This document shows, in pieces, positions 1-7,966 of a DNA stretch of 64,000 nt; position 1 is the first letter of the stretch; every line of letters begins with the position of its first letter. Position numbers and translations under genes: made by a program. The notes beneath the pieces were generated by a model. It was not told the origin of the DNA. It searched no databases and saw nothing but the letters and a program-made list of their open reading frames with translations. Source of the stretch: Sinomicrobium oceani (lineage in GTDB: Bacteria; Bacteroidota; Bacteroidia; Flavobacteriales; Flavobacteriaceae); the NCBI RefSeq assembly GCF_900119185.1, contig NZ_FPJE01000010.1, forward strand, positions 1 to 64,000. Reading direction: 5' to 3'.

Positions 1-336
1 TTTTAAAAAAGCAGCGAACTCCTTTGTCATACGAGTGCCCTGCGCTACTAAATTCCAATCTCTTTCAACCACATGTCCACTATCCTGATCCAACCACCTC
101 CTGCGCTTAACATGTAAAAAAACACGATGTCCTCGTAAGGGAAAATCTTGAATGGTAATCTCTTTATGGAAGCCCTTAGACATTAACCGACCGAAAGAGT
201 TCTCTTTTGGAGGGGTGTTACGCTCCTCAAAATAAAGATGCATGACTTCACCATGCTTTTCGCTTTTTATCAAATCAAAGTAATCAACCAGGAAAGAGGG
301 CAAAACCATTTTTATAAAGTCAAGATAATTGTCCAA
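1..336 (-). mobile_element. ISAon1-like transposase, N-terminal fragment (cut by window edge)
   Basis: An open frame on the minus strand runs off the left edge with no stop. It starts at a probable TTG (336) and translates with blocks such as FLVDYFDL, FPLRGHRVFLHVKRRRWLD and DWNLVAQGTRMTKEFAAF. I recognise these as the N-terminal region of ISAon1-type transposases (ISL3 family), which is often encoded as a separate short frame. Only about 112 residues are inside the window, so intactness cannot be judged. A possible terminal repeat, GGTTCGATCTTTG read on the minus strand at about 350-362, lies just upstream; this is a guess. Confidence 0.75.
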
Positions 337-634
337 GGTGCTTTTTTTACAAAGATCGAACCTTTACGCCAATTTCCCCACAACTTTTGAGATTGATCCA
401 TGGTCACTGCTGTTACCGCGCTTTCAGGCCCTGTACGTGCTCTTTACTGAAACAATCCTTAAATATCGGTTTTTCTTTTCCTGAAGACAAGGGGCGTATT
501 CCCAAAGAGGCCGATCGGTGAGAGTTTTGGTCTCTATTACTATTAGGCTGTCCGAATAATTTTTGCCAGGAGATACATCGGAAATTAAAAATCAAAGCCC
601 TGTAATAAAGAACAAAATGCGGAATGTCATAATT
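337..634. other. Intergenic, no recognisable gene
   Basis: This stretch lies between the transposase fragment and the small LuxR-type gene. A 60-codon minus-strand frame (413-595) has no recognisable motif and no family resemblance, so I do not call it. The outer end of the insertion sequence probably lies here. Confidence 0.4.
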
Positions 635-844
635 TTATATTTTTATATGACCCTGACGCATCAGTAAAACAAAAAGATGAACCATCGATTGTGCTTTGAA
701 TTCCTTTTTTAGTTTTTTAATTTCCTTTTCTATCGTACTCAGGCTATTAGGAGTGATCTCTCTCATCTTTAAGTAATCGGATATTTCCTGTTGATTATAG
801 CCGTCTGCCATTTTTTTGATTACAATCTTTTGTACCCTGTTCAT
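635..844 (-). CDS. Short LuxR-type helix-turn-helix protein
   Basis: This 69-residue protein consists almost only of a LuxR/NarL-type DNA-binding domain. The order is a first helix (about 3-13, VQKIVIKKMADG), then YNQQEISDYLKM as the support helix, SLSTIEKEIKKLKKEF as the recognition helix, and a last helix rich in L/V/M. No receiver or sensor domain is present, while a full LuxR or response regulator is 200 residues or more. It may be a stand-alone regulator or the remnant of a longer one. It is divergent from the gene pair starting at 1242 and separated from it by about 400 AT-rich bases, so regulation of that pair is possible but unproven. Confidence 0.6.
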   Translation of the reverse strand: MNRVQKIVIKKMADGYNQQEISDYLKMREITPNSLSTIEKEIKKLKKEFKAQSMVHLFVLLMRQGHIKI

Positions 845-1241
845 TTTTAAAATAGTTTAGATTAATGACTCCTTCATACGTCATGTCAAACAAACGGATG
901 AATGCGTTAATTGTTGTATATGTTGGTTATTTAGGTTCTGCGAAAAATATTTAAAAATCACGATGTACGGAAATTAATAACTCCAAAAAACTCATTTTAT
1001 GATTTTAAACCGCAAAAGTTTATTCGCAACGTGGTATTTGGCCCCTTTTGACGTACCTGTTTTCTTATTTATAATGATTTTTTTTGTAGTTCATACTATC
1101 ATAAGGATGCTCTGGCACTAAAAATATTTTGTATTACGGATTTTCGTATGTGATATAGCACTAAAATCCGTATTTTTATTTGTATCTTTTTTCTTTCGTT
1201 AAATAAAAATACTGATTTATCGCCTGATATTATTCCTGTAA
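845..1241. other. AT-rich divergent intergenic region
   Basis: This region separates the small HTH gene (minus) from the exported pair (plus) and should hold both promoters. TATCTTTT at 1183-1190 resembles a Bacteroidota -7 element (TAnnTTTG) but ends in T and has no TTG at the right distance upstream. I see no gene, tRNA or repeat here. Confidence 0.4.
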
Positions 1242-1595
1242 ATGATGAAAACAATACGTGTCCATGCCAATTCGCCCTTAAAATTATTTGTAAAGATCAG
1301 CTCGGAGGCTGTAGTCGGGTCTTATGTAAGCCTGGATGATCAGGTTGTAAAGAGAAGCGGGTTATATGATTTTAATGTAGACCTGGGAAACAGTAATGAT
1401 ATAGCGGGAAGTCAACTCTCCGGGGCTTCAAACTTTTTCGTCGCTCTCGGGGATGCCGATGCTATCCGAAAACAGACCAAGGTCTTGTATGTGTTGAAGT
1501 GGGCGGAAGCAGAGGAAGAGTTCGGAGGGGATGTTGTTAAGATCAATGACAGCATCTTCATGGCTTATTTTGTTGTAAAACTGATCAACATCTAA
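1242..1595 (+). CDS. Hypothetical protein, first gene of an unrecognised pair
   Basis: This 117-residue protein has no signal peptide or membrane segment that I can see. It is rich in beta-forming residues (LKLFVKIS, GSYVSLDDQVVKR, NFFVALGDAD) and ends in a hydrophobic stretch, MAYFVVKLINI. No family is recognised. The stop is only three bases before the start of the exported 358-residue protein, so the two are almost surely co-transcribed. The start has two adjacent ATG codons; the first is used here. Confidence 0.6.
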   Translation: MMKTIRVHANSPLKLFVKISSEAVVGSYVSLDDQVVKRSGLYDFNVDLGNSNDIAGSQLSGASNFFVALGDADAIRKQTKVLYVLKWAEAEEEFGGDVVKINDSIFMAYFVVKLINI

Positions 1596-1598
1596 ACG

Positions 1599-2675
1599 AT
1601 GAGATATGTATTTCTGATATTCGCTTGTCTTGCGGTTTTGTGGTGCTTCGGACAGGAAGCAAATACTATAGACCTGAGTGAGTTTCAATTGGAGAATAAT
1701 ACTTCTCCGGCATTCGTGCTTATAGGAGAAGCTCCCAGTGAAATTTATGTCCCTGAAAACCTGAAAGCACTGACCATTCATGCACTCAGTAATCTGGGTG
1801 GGAGCCTTTCCGTTGAGGTGAGCCCGTATTATTTTATCAATACAAAAAGTGAAGATCGCACATATTTCAGGTTTATTGGAGTGGAAAAAGACGGGGAACA
1901 GTATAAGCAAAAACCTTTTTCGGGACTCAATACGACGACGCTTTCGTTTGGTTATGCCAATAAAGAATTTGAAAATGTCGCCGAAGGGGAGCGGAAGACC
2001 TTTTCCATAGGGATACGGACCCGTTTATTGCGTTTTTATAATAAGGAAGAGGTTATCCGGTATTATGATGAGGTCTCTGCAATTCTTGCCGGTGTAGATT
2101 ATCCTGTCGAAGTACTACTGAGGCTGCAGCAAACCGGGGACGAGGAGGAAAAGGCAGGGATGATTCGGGAGTTCTGGGATGTGGAGAAACTCAAAAAATA
2201 CAGCAAGCCTGTAAAACCGGTGTTCCAGGTAGACGGAGCCTTGGGGTATGGTACGCTGTTTAAGGAGAACAGGATCGATTCGGGGACATTAAACCGCTTC
2301 GGGGCCTGGCTGACCTCAGCGTTCAGCCTTATTCTCAATAAAGGTGCTACCCGTAGTACTACGAACAATTATTTTAATGTGCTTGTCATCGCACGATACG
2401 TAGAAGACGGTTATACATTGGCAGCGGACAAGCTGTATTACCGGGATATCGGGGGGAAAGTGGCATTGGAGTTCGGAAACTTTTCTTTCGGATACGAGTA
2501 CATCAAAAGAAATGGTACGGTGAGCAGCGAAAGATCCGTAGGAAACATAAGTTATGCCATCAATAAAGACATTACGCTTACCGGGGGGTTCGGAAAAGAC
2601 TTTGCCGGAACGGATAATCTCTTTACGGTTTTCGGGATCAACTGGGGGATCAATATGGGTAAAAGTACCTTCTAA
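1599..2675 (+). CDS. Exported protein of unknown function, probable outer-membrane barrel
   Basis: This is a 358-residue protein with a Sec signal peptide (MRYVFLIFACLAVLWCFGQ, cleavage after about residue 19). After it comes the striking segment SPAFVLIGEAPSEIYVP, then alternating hydrophobic strands. The C-terminal third has many aromatic/glycine strands (YFNVLVIARYVEDGYTL, VALEFGNFSFGYEYIKR, FTVFGINWGINM) and a terminal phenylalanine, as in outer-membrane beta barrels. A charged, helical insert lies around residues 155-205. It is the second gene of a tight pair. I do not recognise the family, and the function is open. Confidence 0.6.
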   Translation: MRYVFLIFACLAVLWCFGQEANTIDLSEFQLENNTSPAFVLIGEAPSEIYVPENLKALTIHALSNLGGSLSVEVSPYYFINTKSEDRTYFRFIGVEKDGEQYKQKPFSGLNTTTLSFGYANKEFENVAEGERKTFSIGIRTRLLRFYNKEEVIRYYDEVSAILAGVDYPVEVLLRLQQTGDEEEKAGMIREFWDVEKLKKYSKPVKPVFQVDGALGYGTLFKENRIDSGTLNRFGAWLTSAFSLILNKGATRSTTNNYFNVLVIARYVEDGYTLAADKLYYRDIGGKVALEFGNFSFGYEYIKRNGTVSSERSVGNISYAINKDITLTGGFGKDFAGTDNLFTVFGINWGINMGKSTF

Positions 2676-2745
2676 GGCATAGCTATATCCTTTTACGGCA
2701 CCTTTTGAAAAAAGAAAAAATCTTATCGGTAACAGCGATATCCCG

Positions 2746-3570
2746 CTAAAGTTCACAGATAAGCCGGAGGAAAGAGCTGAAACCTTCTCCGGGATGTGTT
2801 ATGGGAAATCCGGCAACATAGCCAATAGCCATTGAAGAAGATAGCCGGACTTTTACCTGTGGACGAAGGGTGGTAAAGACTTTTCCGGCATTAACTTCCT
2901 GGTTTATTTCTATTCCCGCAAAGTGTCCTTTGCCCATAGTGTAATGGAAAGAGGTATTGATCTGCCATAGGGTAACGGTATGCTCCTTAAAAACAGTGCG
3001 GATCACCGGTCCGGTATACCACAGGGAGTGGATGTGACGACCCCACCTTTTCGCCGCGATGAAAAACGGGTTATAGGCCGTTCCCGCTATAAGGTTTTCT
3101 TTGCCGTATTTTCGGAAGTCCGTCAGTTCGAGAATTTGGGCATATCCCAGAGCAAGGGTAGCACGGTGCTTTTCGGATACCCAGAAAGAATACTGGGAGG
3201 AAAACCGGAGGGCTTCCAGTTTGTTTCCCGGAACTTCAGAGGCGTTACCCCGGTTTCGGAAAAAAGAAAAATCGGCCTCTATTTCGAGTCCCAACCGGTG
3301 TACGGGGGCGAATTCATATTCGACAAGGAAAGCTTCGGTATAATAATTACTGTTACGGCGATAGTCTGCTCCTATGTTGATTTCTTTTTCTCCTTTCCGG
3401 GCACCGAGGTCGCGTACCAGATCGAGATAAAGCGGTTCTGCGTGAGACACTTTTGCAGGCAGTTCACGGACTTTTTCAACGTCCTGGCTGTGGATTTTCG
3501 CAGCGGTACATAGTAGTGCTGTCAGGTATAGTAGCACTCTTCCGGAATGTAATGGTCTGATCTTTTTCAT
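2746..3570 (-). CDS. Conserved outer-membrane beta-barrel protein
   Basis: The protein is about 274 residues. I chose the ATG at 3570 because it begins MKKIRPLHSGR followed by a hydrophobic segment typical of a signal peptide; a TTG four codons upstream is less likely. The mature part opens with the motif HAEPLYLDLVRDLGARKGEKEINIG, which I associate with a widespread uncharacterised family of Bacteroidota surface proteins. The rest is made of alternating strands (EAFLVEYEFAPVHRLGLEIE, HRATLALGYAQIL) consistent with a barrel. It converges on the exported pair at 1242-2675. A function cannot be assigned. Confidence 0.65.
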   Translation of the reverse strand: MKKIRPLHSGRVLLYLTALLCTAAKIHSQDVEKVRELPAKVSHAEPLYLDLVRDLGARKGEKEINIGADYRRNSNYYTEAFLVEYEFAPVHRLGLEIEADFSFFRNRGNASEVPGNKLEALRFSSQYSFWVSEKHRATLALGYAQILELTDFRKYGKENLIAGTAYNPFFIAAKRWGRHIHSLWYTGPVIRTVFKEHTVTLWQINTSFHYTMGKGHFAGIEINQEVNAGKVFTTLRPQVKVRLSSSMAIGYVAGFPITHPGEGFSSFLRLICEL

Positions 3571-4016
3571 ACCGCAAATCAATAACCCGAAATAGGAACG
3601 ATTTGGGAATGATCGCTATCGTATTATTTATTTTCCCGAAATACTGCTGATGCATTGAAATTTCAGTCATTGATATGATTCTCATTTTCGACAAATTATC
3701 AAAGCTCCCCTCTTCATCCCGATGGTCCCGATGTGTATCGGGATCGGGAGAAGAAGGGTGTCCCGCAAAGCGGGACGGGGAGTCTGACCTGGCCCAAGCG
3801 CCGGGATTATCCCTAAACTTTTATATTTCCCGTTGACCTGGGCTTTCTAACCCTCCGATTCCGATCAAAGACCGAAATCACCTCCCTTTATCATCCCGAC
3901 TATCGGGAGGGAGGAGCTAACAAGCCTTAACCAAGATCAAATGTAAAAATGAAACGCTATGTGTAATTTGTTGATAAATATTGATTTACATTTTGAATTT
4001 AAAAATTAGCGCATCA
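3571..4016. other. Intergenic region with promoter side of the barrel gene
   Basis: This 446-base gap contains the palindromic repeat cluster listed separately (3718-3915). The remaining parts are AT-rich flanks. I see no gene or structural RNA. Confidence 0.4.
3718..3915. repeat. Cluster of short GC-rich palindromes
   Basis: Three palindromes sit within 200 bases: TCCCGAT-4nt-ATCGGGA (3726-3743), GTCCCGC-AAA-GCGGGAC (3760-3776) and TCCCGA-CTA-TCGGGA (3894-3908), the last framed by CTCCC/GGGAG. All share the CCCG/CGGG core. Such units are common between genes in flavobacterial genomes and could be REP-like elements or remnants of a miniature mobile element. They do not end in T-runs, so a simple terminator role is unlikely. 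Confidence 0.6.
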
Positions 4017-4604
4017 CTAGTATTCCCGAAACAATATTCCGGCAAATGCCCGGGAAGCCTTGTGTACCTGTACGGACCAGTCTTCTGCAGCTGCGCCGTC
4101 CGCACCGTCCGAAATGTATTTAAGGCATAGAAAAGGTATGTTTTCTTTCATGGCTATCATAGCCAGGGCGTAGGCTTCCATATCAACAACGTTATAGGCG
4201 TCGGTCTGGTGTTGTATCTCAAAACTGTCTCCGGTACCACAGGTTCCTTCCTGCAGGCCACCAAATTTTATACCGTGCTCAAGCAGCGGAGGTATTCCCG
4301 AAAGCGGAGTTTCGTATAAGGAAAAACCAAGGGGGCGGACATCCATATCCCGCTGTATAAACGTGTTGCAGCATATGACTTCCCCTCTCGGAAATGCATT
4401 GCTTCCAGCAGACCCCAGGTTGATGATAAGTTTGGGTTTTTGTCGCTGAATGGCCTTGGTCAGTTCAAAAGCGGCATTTACTTTACCGATACCTGTGATA
4501 AGTTTGTTGGTATGATCAAAAGCCGTACCGGCTTCCGATTCGAGGGCAAAAACAAATAAGGTCTCTTCCGTAGTGTACCCCTGTATGTCTTTTATTCGTG
4601 TCAT
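4017..4604 (-). CDS. Nucleoside phosphorylase/nucleosidase family protein (MTA/SAH nucleosidase-like)
   Basis: This protein of about 195 residues belongs to the PNP/UDP/MTN family, which cleaves the N-glycosidic bond of nucleosides such as methylthioadenosine. Visible family motifs are the early TGIGKVNAA block, INLGSAGS (phosphate/ribose region) and NVVDMEAYALAMIA, which carries the purine/ribose contact M-E. A final SDGADGAAAEDW block supplies the catalytic Asp position. The ATG at 4604 is preferred over a TTG 16 codons upstream. At 195 residues it is shorter than the usual 230. The exact substrate (MTA, SAH, futalosine) cannot be told. Confidence 0.8.
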   Translation of the reverse strand: MTRIKDIQGYTTEETLFVFALESEAGTAFDHTNKLITGIGKVNAAFELTKAIQRQKPKLIINLGSAGSNAFPRGEVICCNTFIQRDMDVRPLGFSLYETPLSGIPPLLEHGIKFGGLQEGTCGTGDSFEIQHQTDAYNVVDMEAYALAMIAMKENIPFLCLKYISDGADGAAAEDWSVQVHKASRAFAGILFREY

Positions 4605-4697
4605 CGGTTTTCCTGTTGTGCGGATATCAGGCACAAATTTAACAGAAATCAATCAAATCCGGTTGGTATGATGTAGAAAGCAACCCCGGAATAACCC

Positions 4698-4737
4698 AAA
4701 ATAAAAGCGGGGTTTCCTAAAGTCCGGAAGCCCCGCC
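4698..4737 (-). terminator. Rho-independent terminator after the 81-residue gene
   Basis: Read on the minus strand, GCGGGGC at 4735 pairs with the GCGGGG arm at 4707, the inner part GGAA/TTCC extends the stem, and TTTTATTTT follows. It sits about 25 bases after the stop of the gene at 4762-5007. Confidence 0.75.
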
Positions 4738-4761
4738 AGGTTTATATAAAACAATTATGGC

Positions 4762-5007
4762 CTATTGTAGCGATAACTTATTGATACGCATCTCGTACTC
4801 CTCAATAGCATCGCGTACCATGTCTACATTGTCCGAAGCCCTTTGGTGAGCATCTTCCATAACTTTTTCGAGTTTCGGGTCAGGTGCCTCGAATAAGTCC
4901 GTAATCACGTGGTTTATCTTATCAATACTGCTTTCCTGGGTATTTTTAATGTCTTCCAGTTTGGAAAGAATCTTACGCATACCCTCTAATTTATTGGCAT
5001 CACTCAT
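4762..5007 (-). CDS. Small coiled-coil hypothetical protein
   Basis: This 81-residue, charged, almost fully helical protein carries heptad-like leucine/isoleucine spacing (MRKILSKLEDIKNTQ, VEDAIEEYEMRINKL-like C terminus). It has no signal peptide and no cysteine. It is followed by a clear terminator, supporting a real single-gene unit. I do not recognise the family; a cytosolic helical-bundle protein is all that can be said. Confidence 0.6.
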   Translation of the reverse strand: MSDANKLEGMRKILSKLEDIKNTQESSIDKINHVITDLFEAPDPKLEKVMEDAHQRASDNVDMVRDAIEEYEMRINKLSLQ

Positions 5008-5232
5008 AATATGATATTTTTATGTAATTAAAATACTACTTTTTTTGCATTTTTCCAAATACAGGGGGGACGGGCGGCGCTGTCAACAGCAAAACATCAC
5101 TCCCGCTACGGTTTTAAATTCCAAAAAAAACGGGCGAATAAAATACGGTTTTCCGCTTTTTGCCGTTAGATGTAATCCAGGGGCAGTATACTGATTTCAG
5201 CAAACAGAGAGGCCTGCTAATTCCGGAAGTAT

Positions 5233-5667
5233 ATGAAGCTAAAAATTATACTGACTTTTTGCGGTATCGTACTTATGGTGTTTTTGGGATTATTTTATTT
5301 CTCGTTGCGCAACAATACACAGGATATCAGTGGAAAGGAACCCTATCGCTTTGCGTTGCACAAGACGCTGCTAACGAAGCGAAAGGTAATCCTGGCCAGG
5401 AATCTTTCCGGACTTCACACCCCCAGAGAATATTTGCTGACGGAAGATCGCCGCCTTTCCGAGGGTATCCGGGAAATAGAAGTGGTCCCTCCGGGTACCG
5501 AAATGATTTTTGACAGGGCGGTGATGCATACCAATAAGACCAACGGACTGAGCCGTAGCCTGCTCATAGGAAGAGTATGGGTGAGATCTCTTGATAAGGA
5601 AGTGGTATTCGAATACGAGTGGGGTACATTATCCCGAACGTGCACGGAGCCCCCATGTGACCGCTAG
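5233..5667 (+). CDS. Membrane-anchored hypothetical protein
   Basis: This 144-residue protein starts with MKLK and a single hydrophobic segment (about residues 4-24, IILTFCGIVLMVFLGLFYF), either an uncleaved anchor or a signal peptide. The rest is a soluble, probably beta-rich domain (KEVVFEYEWGTLS near the end) with a final pair of cysteines (CTEPPC) that could form a disulfide. No family is recognised. An overlapping frame starting at 5160 is shorter in sense and has no signal, so it is left out. Confidence 0.6.
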   Translation: MKLKIILTFCGIVLMVFLGLFYFSLRNNTQDISGKEPYRFALHKTLLTKRKVILARNLSGLHTPREYLLTEDRRLSEGIREIEVVPPGTEMIFDRAVMHTNKTNGLSRSLLIGRVWVRSLDKEVVFEYEWGTLSRTCTEPPCDR

Positions 5668-5980
5668 GTTTTCCCTGCCGGGATCTGGCAGGATGAACCC
5701 GAAGCCGGAGAATACTTTGTGAAATGAAGTAATAGGCATCTTAGGAACGAGGCTATGGAAATAGTGCCTGGTTGTGTCAGATTTTTAGTAATTTGACCCC
5801 CGATAAAGAAACGGTCCTGTAATTTTTTTACCACATGGCATGGTGTGTGCTGCAAACCGGCATTCGGATCGTATAGTATACCGTGTCCGGAACAAGCGGC
5901 GGAAGTACGCAGGGAAGAGCCCTGCCGGAATCCGCAGAAAGAATTTATACTGTTTCTATAACCCTCTTAACCCGTAAAGC
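5668..5980. other. Intergenic region, nothing recognised
   Basis: This 313-base gap lies between the anchored hypothetical protein and the dehydrogenase. It has mixed composition, and I see no convincing frame, terminator or consensus promoter. Confidence 0.3.
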
Positions 5981-6958
5981 ATGAAAGTATTTATCTCACG
6001 TCGTATCCCGGAAGATGTAGTCCGGCTCCTTCAGCAGGAGAATATGGAAATAGCATATAACAATTCCGATCGTAAATTGTCGCGAGAAGAACTGGTAGAA
6101 GCATGTCTTGAAGCCGACCTTCTCTTTAACGTGGGAAGTGCGGACCTGAATGCTTCTTTTATGGAATCCTGCAAACACCTGAAAGGTATAGCGCTGACCA
6201 GTGTAGGATATGATCATGCCGATCTCCATGCGGCGACCCGGTATGGTATCCCGGTATCCAATACGCCTGACGTATTGAGTAAAACTACGGCCGACACGGC
6301 GTTTCTCCTGATGCTCGCCACGTCGCGCAAGGCTTTTTACTGGTCCCGGCAGATAGAGCGGGGAGCATGGAAGGACAACGGTTTTTTGTATGAATTGGGC
6401 ATCGAACTCAACAGGAAAACCCTTGGCGTGTTCGGTCTGGGCAGGATAGGGCTGGAGCTGGCCAAAATGGCGAAAGCGGCCTATGGGATGACTGTCATTT
6501 ACCATAACAGAAGCCGGAATGCCGAAGCAGAGGAACTTCTGGATGCCAGGTATGTGAGTTTTGATGAACTTCTGGAAGAAAGTGATGTACTTTCCGTACA
6601 TACCAACCTGACCCCGGAAACACAATATCGTTTTGATGCCGAATGTTTCCGGAAAATGAAAAAAAATGCGATATTCATCAATACATCCAGGGGAAAGGTT
6701 CATCATGAAAAAGACCTTATCCGTGCATTACAGGAAGGACAACTATGGGGTGCCGGACTGGATGTGACCGACCCGGAACCTATGCTTCCGGAAAATCCCT
6801 TACTACAAATGCCGAATGTATGCGTATTGCCCCATATAGGGTCTGCTACCTTGGAAACCAGGACAGCTATGGCTACCATGGCAGCCAAAAATCTCATTGC
6901 CGTGTACCACGGCGGAAAAATGCCACAGGTCGTCAATAAAAACGTTTATGAAAAGTAG
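5981..6958 (+). CDS. D-2-hydroxyacid dehydrogenase (glyoxylate/hydroxypyruvate reductase type)
   Basis: This 325-residue enzyme has the full D-isomer-specific 2-hydroxyacid dehydrogenase layout. A substrate-binding half comes first, then the Rossmann motif GVFGLGRIG (residues 149-157), then catalytic Arg237 (NTSRGK), Glu266 (DPEP) and His285 (LPHIGSAT). The end of the second Rossmann strand reads YHNRSRN, with Asn/Arg instead of the Asp that fixes NAD, which suggests NADPH. This fits glyoxylate, hydroxypyruvate or 2-keto-gluconate reductases; the substrate is an inference. The gene stands alone on its strand. Confidence 0.88.
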   Translation: MKVFISRRIPEDVVRLLQQENMEIAYNNSDRKLSREELVEACLEADLLFNVGSADLNASFMESCKHLKGIALTSVGYDHADLHAATRYGIPVSNTPDVLSKTTADTAFLLMLATSRKAFYWSRQIERGAWKDNGFLYELGIELNRKTLGVFGLGRIGLELAKMAKAAYGMTVIYHNRSRNAEAEELLDARYVSFDELLEESDVLSVHTNLTPETQYRFDAECFRKMKKNAIFINTSRGKVHHEKDLIRALQEGQLWGAGLDVTDPEPMLPENPLLQMPNVCVLPHIGSATLETRTAMATMAAKNLIAVYHGGKMPQVVNKNVYEK

Positions 6959-7291
6959 CAGATATCTCAGATTATATGCTGTTGCCATAGCTTCTTAATT
7001 TTATTTTAATGGTATTCTAATCTCTTTTTTCTTCAAAAATCCCATCTTTACCCGATTAATTTTTTGGGAACGTAGAGAAGTCTTAAGTAATTCATAATTA
7101 ACAAAGTATTGCCTTTGTTTTTATGAAAGAAATCGACTACATTCACCGGTTTTTAGAGAAATTGTGCAGGGTATGCCCCGATGTGTAATTTCCCGGATAC
7201 GTTTATGCTTTTCAAAAATAATTGTTAAACTTTCACAGGTTGATAGTCTTACTGTTATTTTTGCCGGCATTTTGATCAGATACAGGATGTT
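6959..7291. other. Leader region of the TetR/ABC operon
   Basis: This AT-rich 333-base gap holds TATTTTTG at 7256-7263, which matches the Bacteroidota -7 element TAnnTTTG and lies 28 bases before the TetR start. No TTG is found about 19 bases upstream of it, so the promoter is only tentative. No clear operator palindrome is visible. Confidence 0.35.
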
Positions 7292-7966
7292 ATGGAAAAA
7301 ATATTAGAAAATATCCGGTTGCGAATAAATGATAAGTTGTATCTTAAAGATCCGGAAACATCAAAATTGGGTAAAAAAATTCTCGGACACGGTATTCTTT
7401 TGATCGATGAGATCGGTTTCGAATCTTTCACTTTCAAGAAACTGGGGGAGCGTATAGGGTCTAACGAAAGTTCGGTTTACAGGTACTTCGAAAGTAAACA
7501 TAAGTTACTGCTCTATCTTTCTTCCTGGTATTGGTCATGGGTAGAATATCGTATGGTACTTGCGACACTTAATGTAGAGGATCCTTTGAAACGTTTACAC
7601 ATAGGTATAAAAGAAATAACTGCGGAGATAACGGATGATGACAAAACCGCATTCATCAGGGAATCGGTATTGAACAGGATCGTTGTTTCCGAATTTACCA
7701 AGACATTCCTCACCAAGGAAGTGGATGCCGAAAACAGGCAGGGTTTTTTCCTGGTTTATAAAAGTGTGGTTAACAGGCTGGCCAACCTGATAGAAGATGT
7801 AAATCCGGATTATCCGTATATAAAAAGTCTGGCTTCTTCGGTTGTCGAGGGTGCTTTGCACCAGCACTACCTGAAAGATCATTTTACGACGATTACTGAT
7901 TTTTGCGGTAAAGACAACGATGTTACCGCATTTTACATACAGAACATTAATAAAATATTGCTATGA
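7292..7966 (+). CDS. TetR/AcrR family transcriptional regulator
   Basis: This 224-residue protein has an N-terminal helix-turn-helix of the TetR type (GFESFTFKKLGERIGSNESSVYRYFESKHKLL, split about residues 45-72), followed by a helical ligand-binding part of ordinary length. Its stop overlaps the start of the ABC transporter gene in ATGA (7963-7966), so regulator and exporter are translationally coupled. By family precedent it would repress the exporter operon, including itself, until an inducer binds. The inducer is unknown. Confidence 0.88.
   Translation: MEKILENIRLRINDKLYLKDPETSKLGKKILGHGILLIDEIGFESFTFKKLGERIGSNESSVYRYFESKHKLLLYLSSWYWSWVEYRMVLATLNVEDPLKRLHIGIKEITAEITDDDKTAFIRESVLNRIVVSEFTKTFLTKEVDAENRQGFFLVYKSVVNRLANLIEDVNPDYPYIKSLASSVVEGALHQHYLKDHFTTITDFCGKDNDVTAFYIQNINKILL

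Noticed and set aside
413-595. 60-codon minus-strand open frame
   Set aside because: No motif, basic and low-information sequence, no family resemblance; probably chance.
5160-5513. 117-codon frame overlapping the hypothetical gene at 5233
   Set aside because: It is a shadow in another frame; the gene at 5233 has a convincing membrane/signal segment and runs further.
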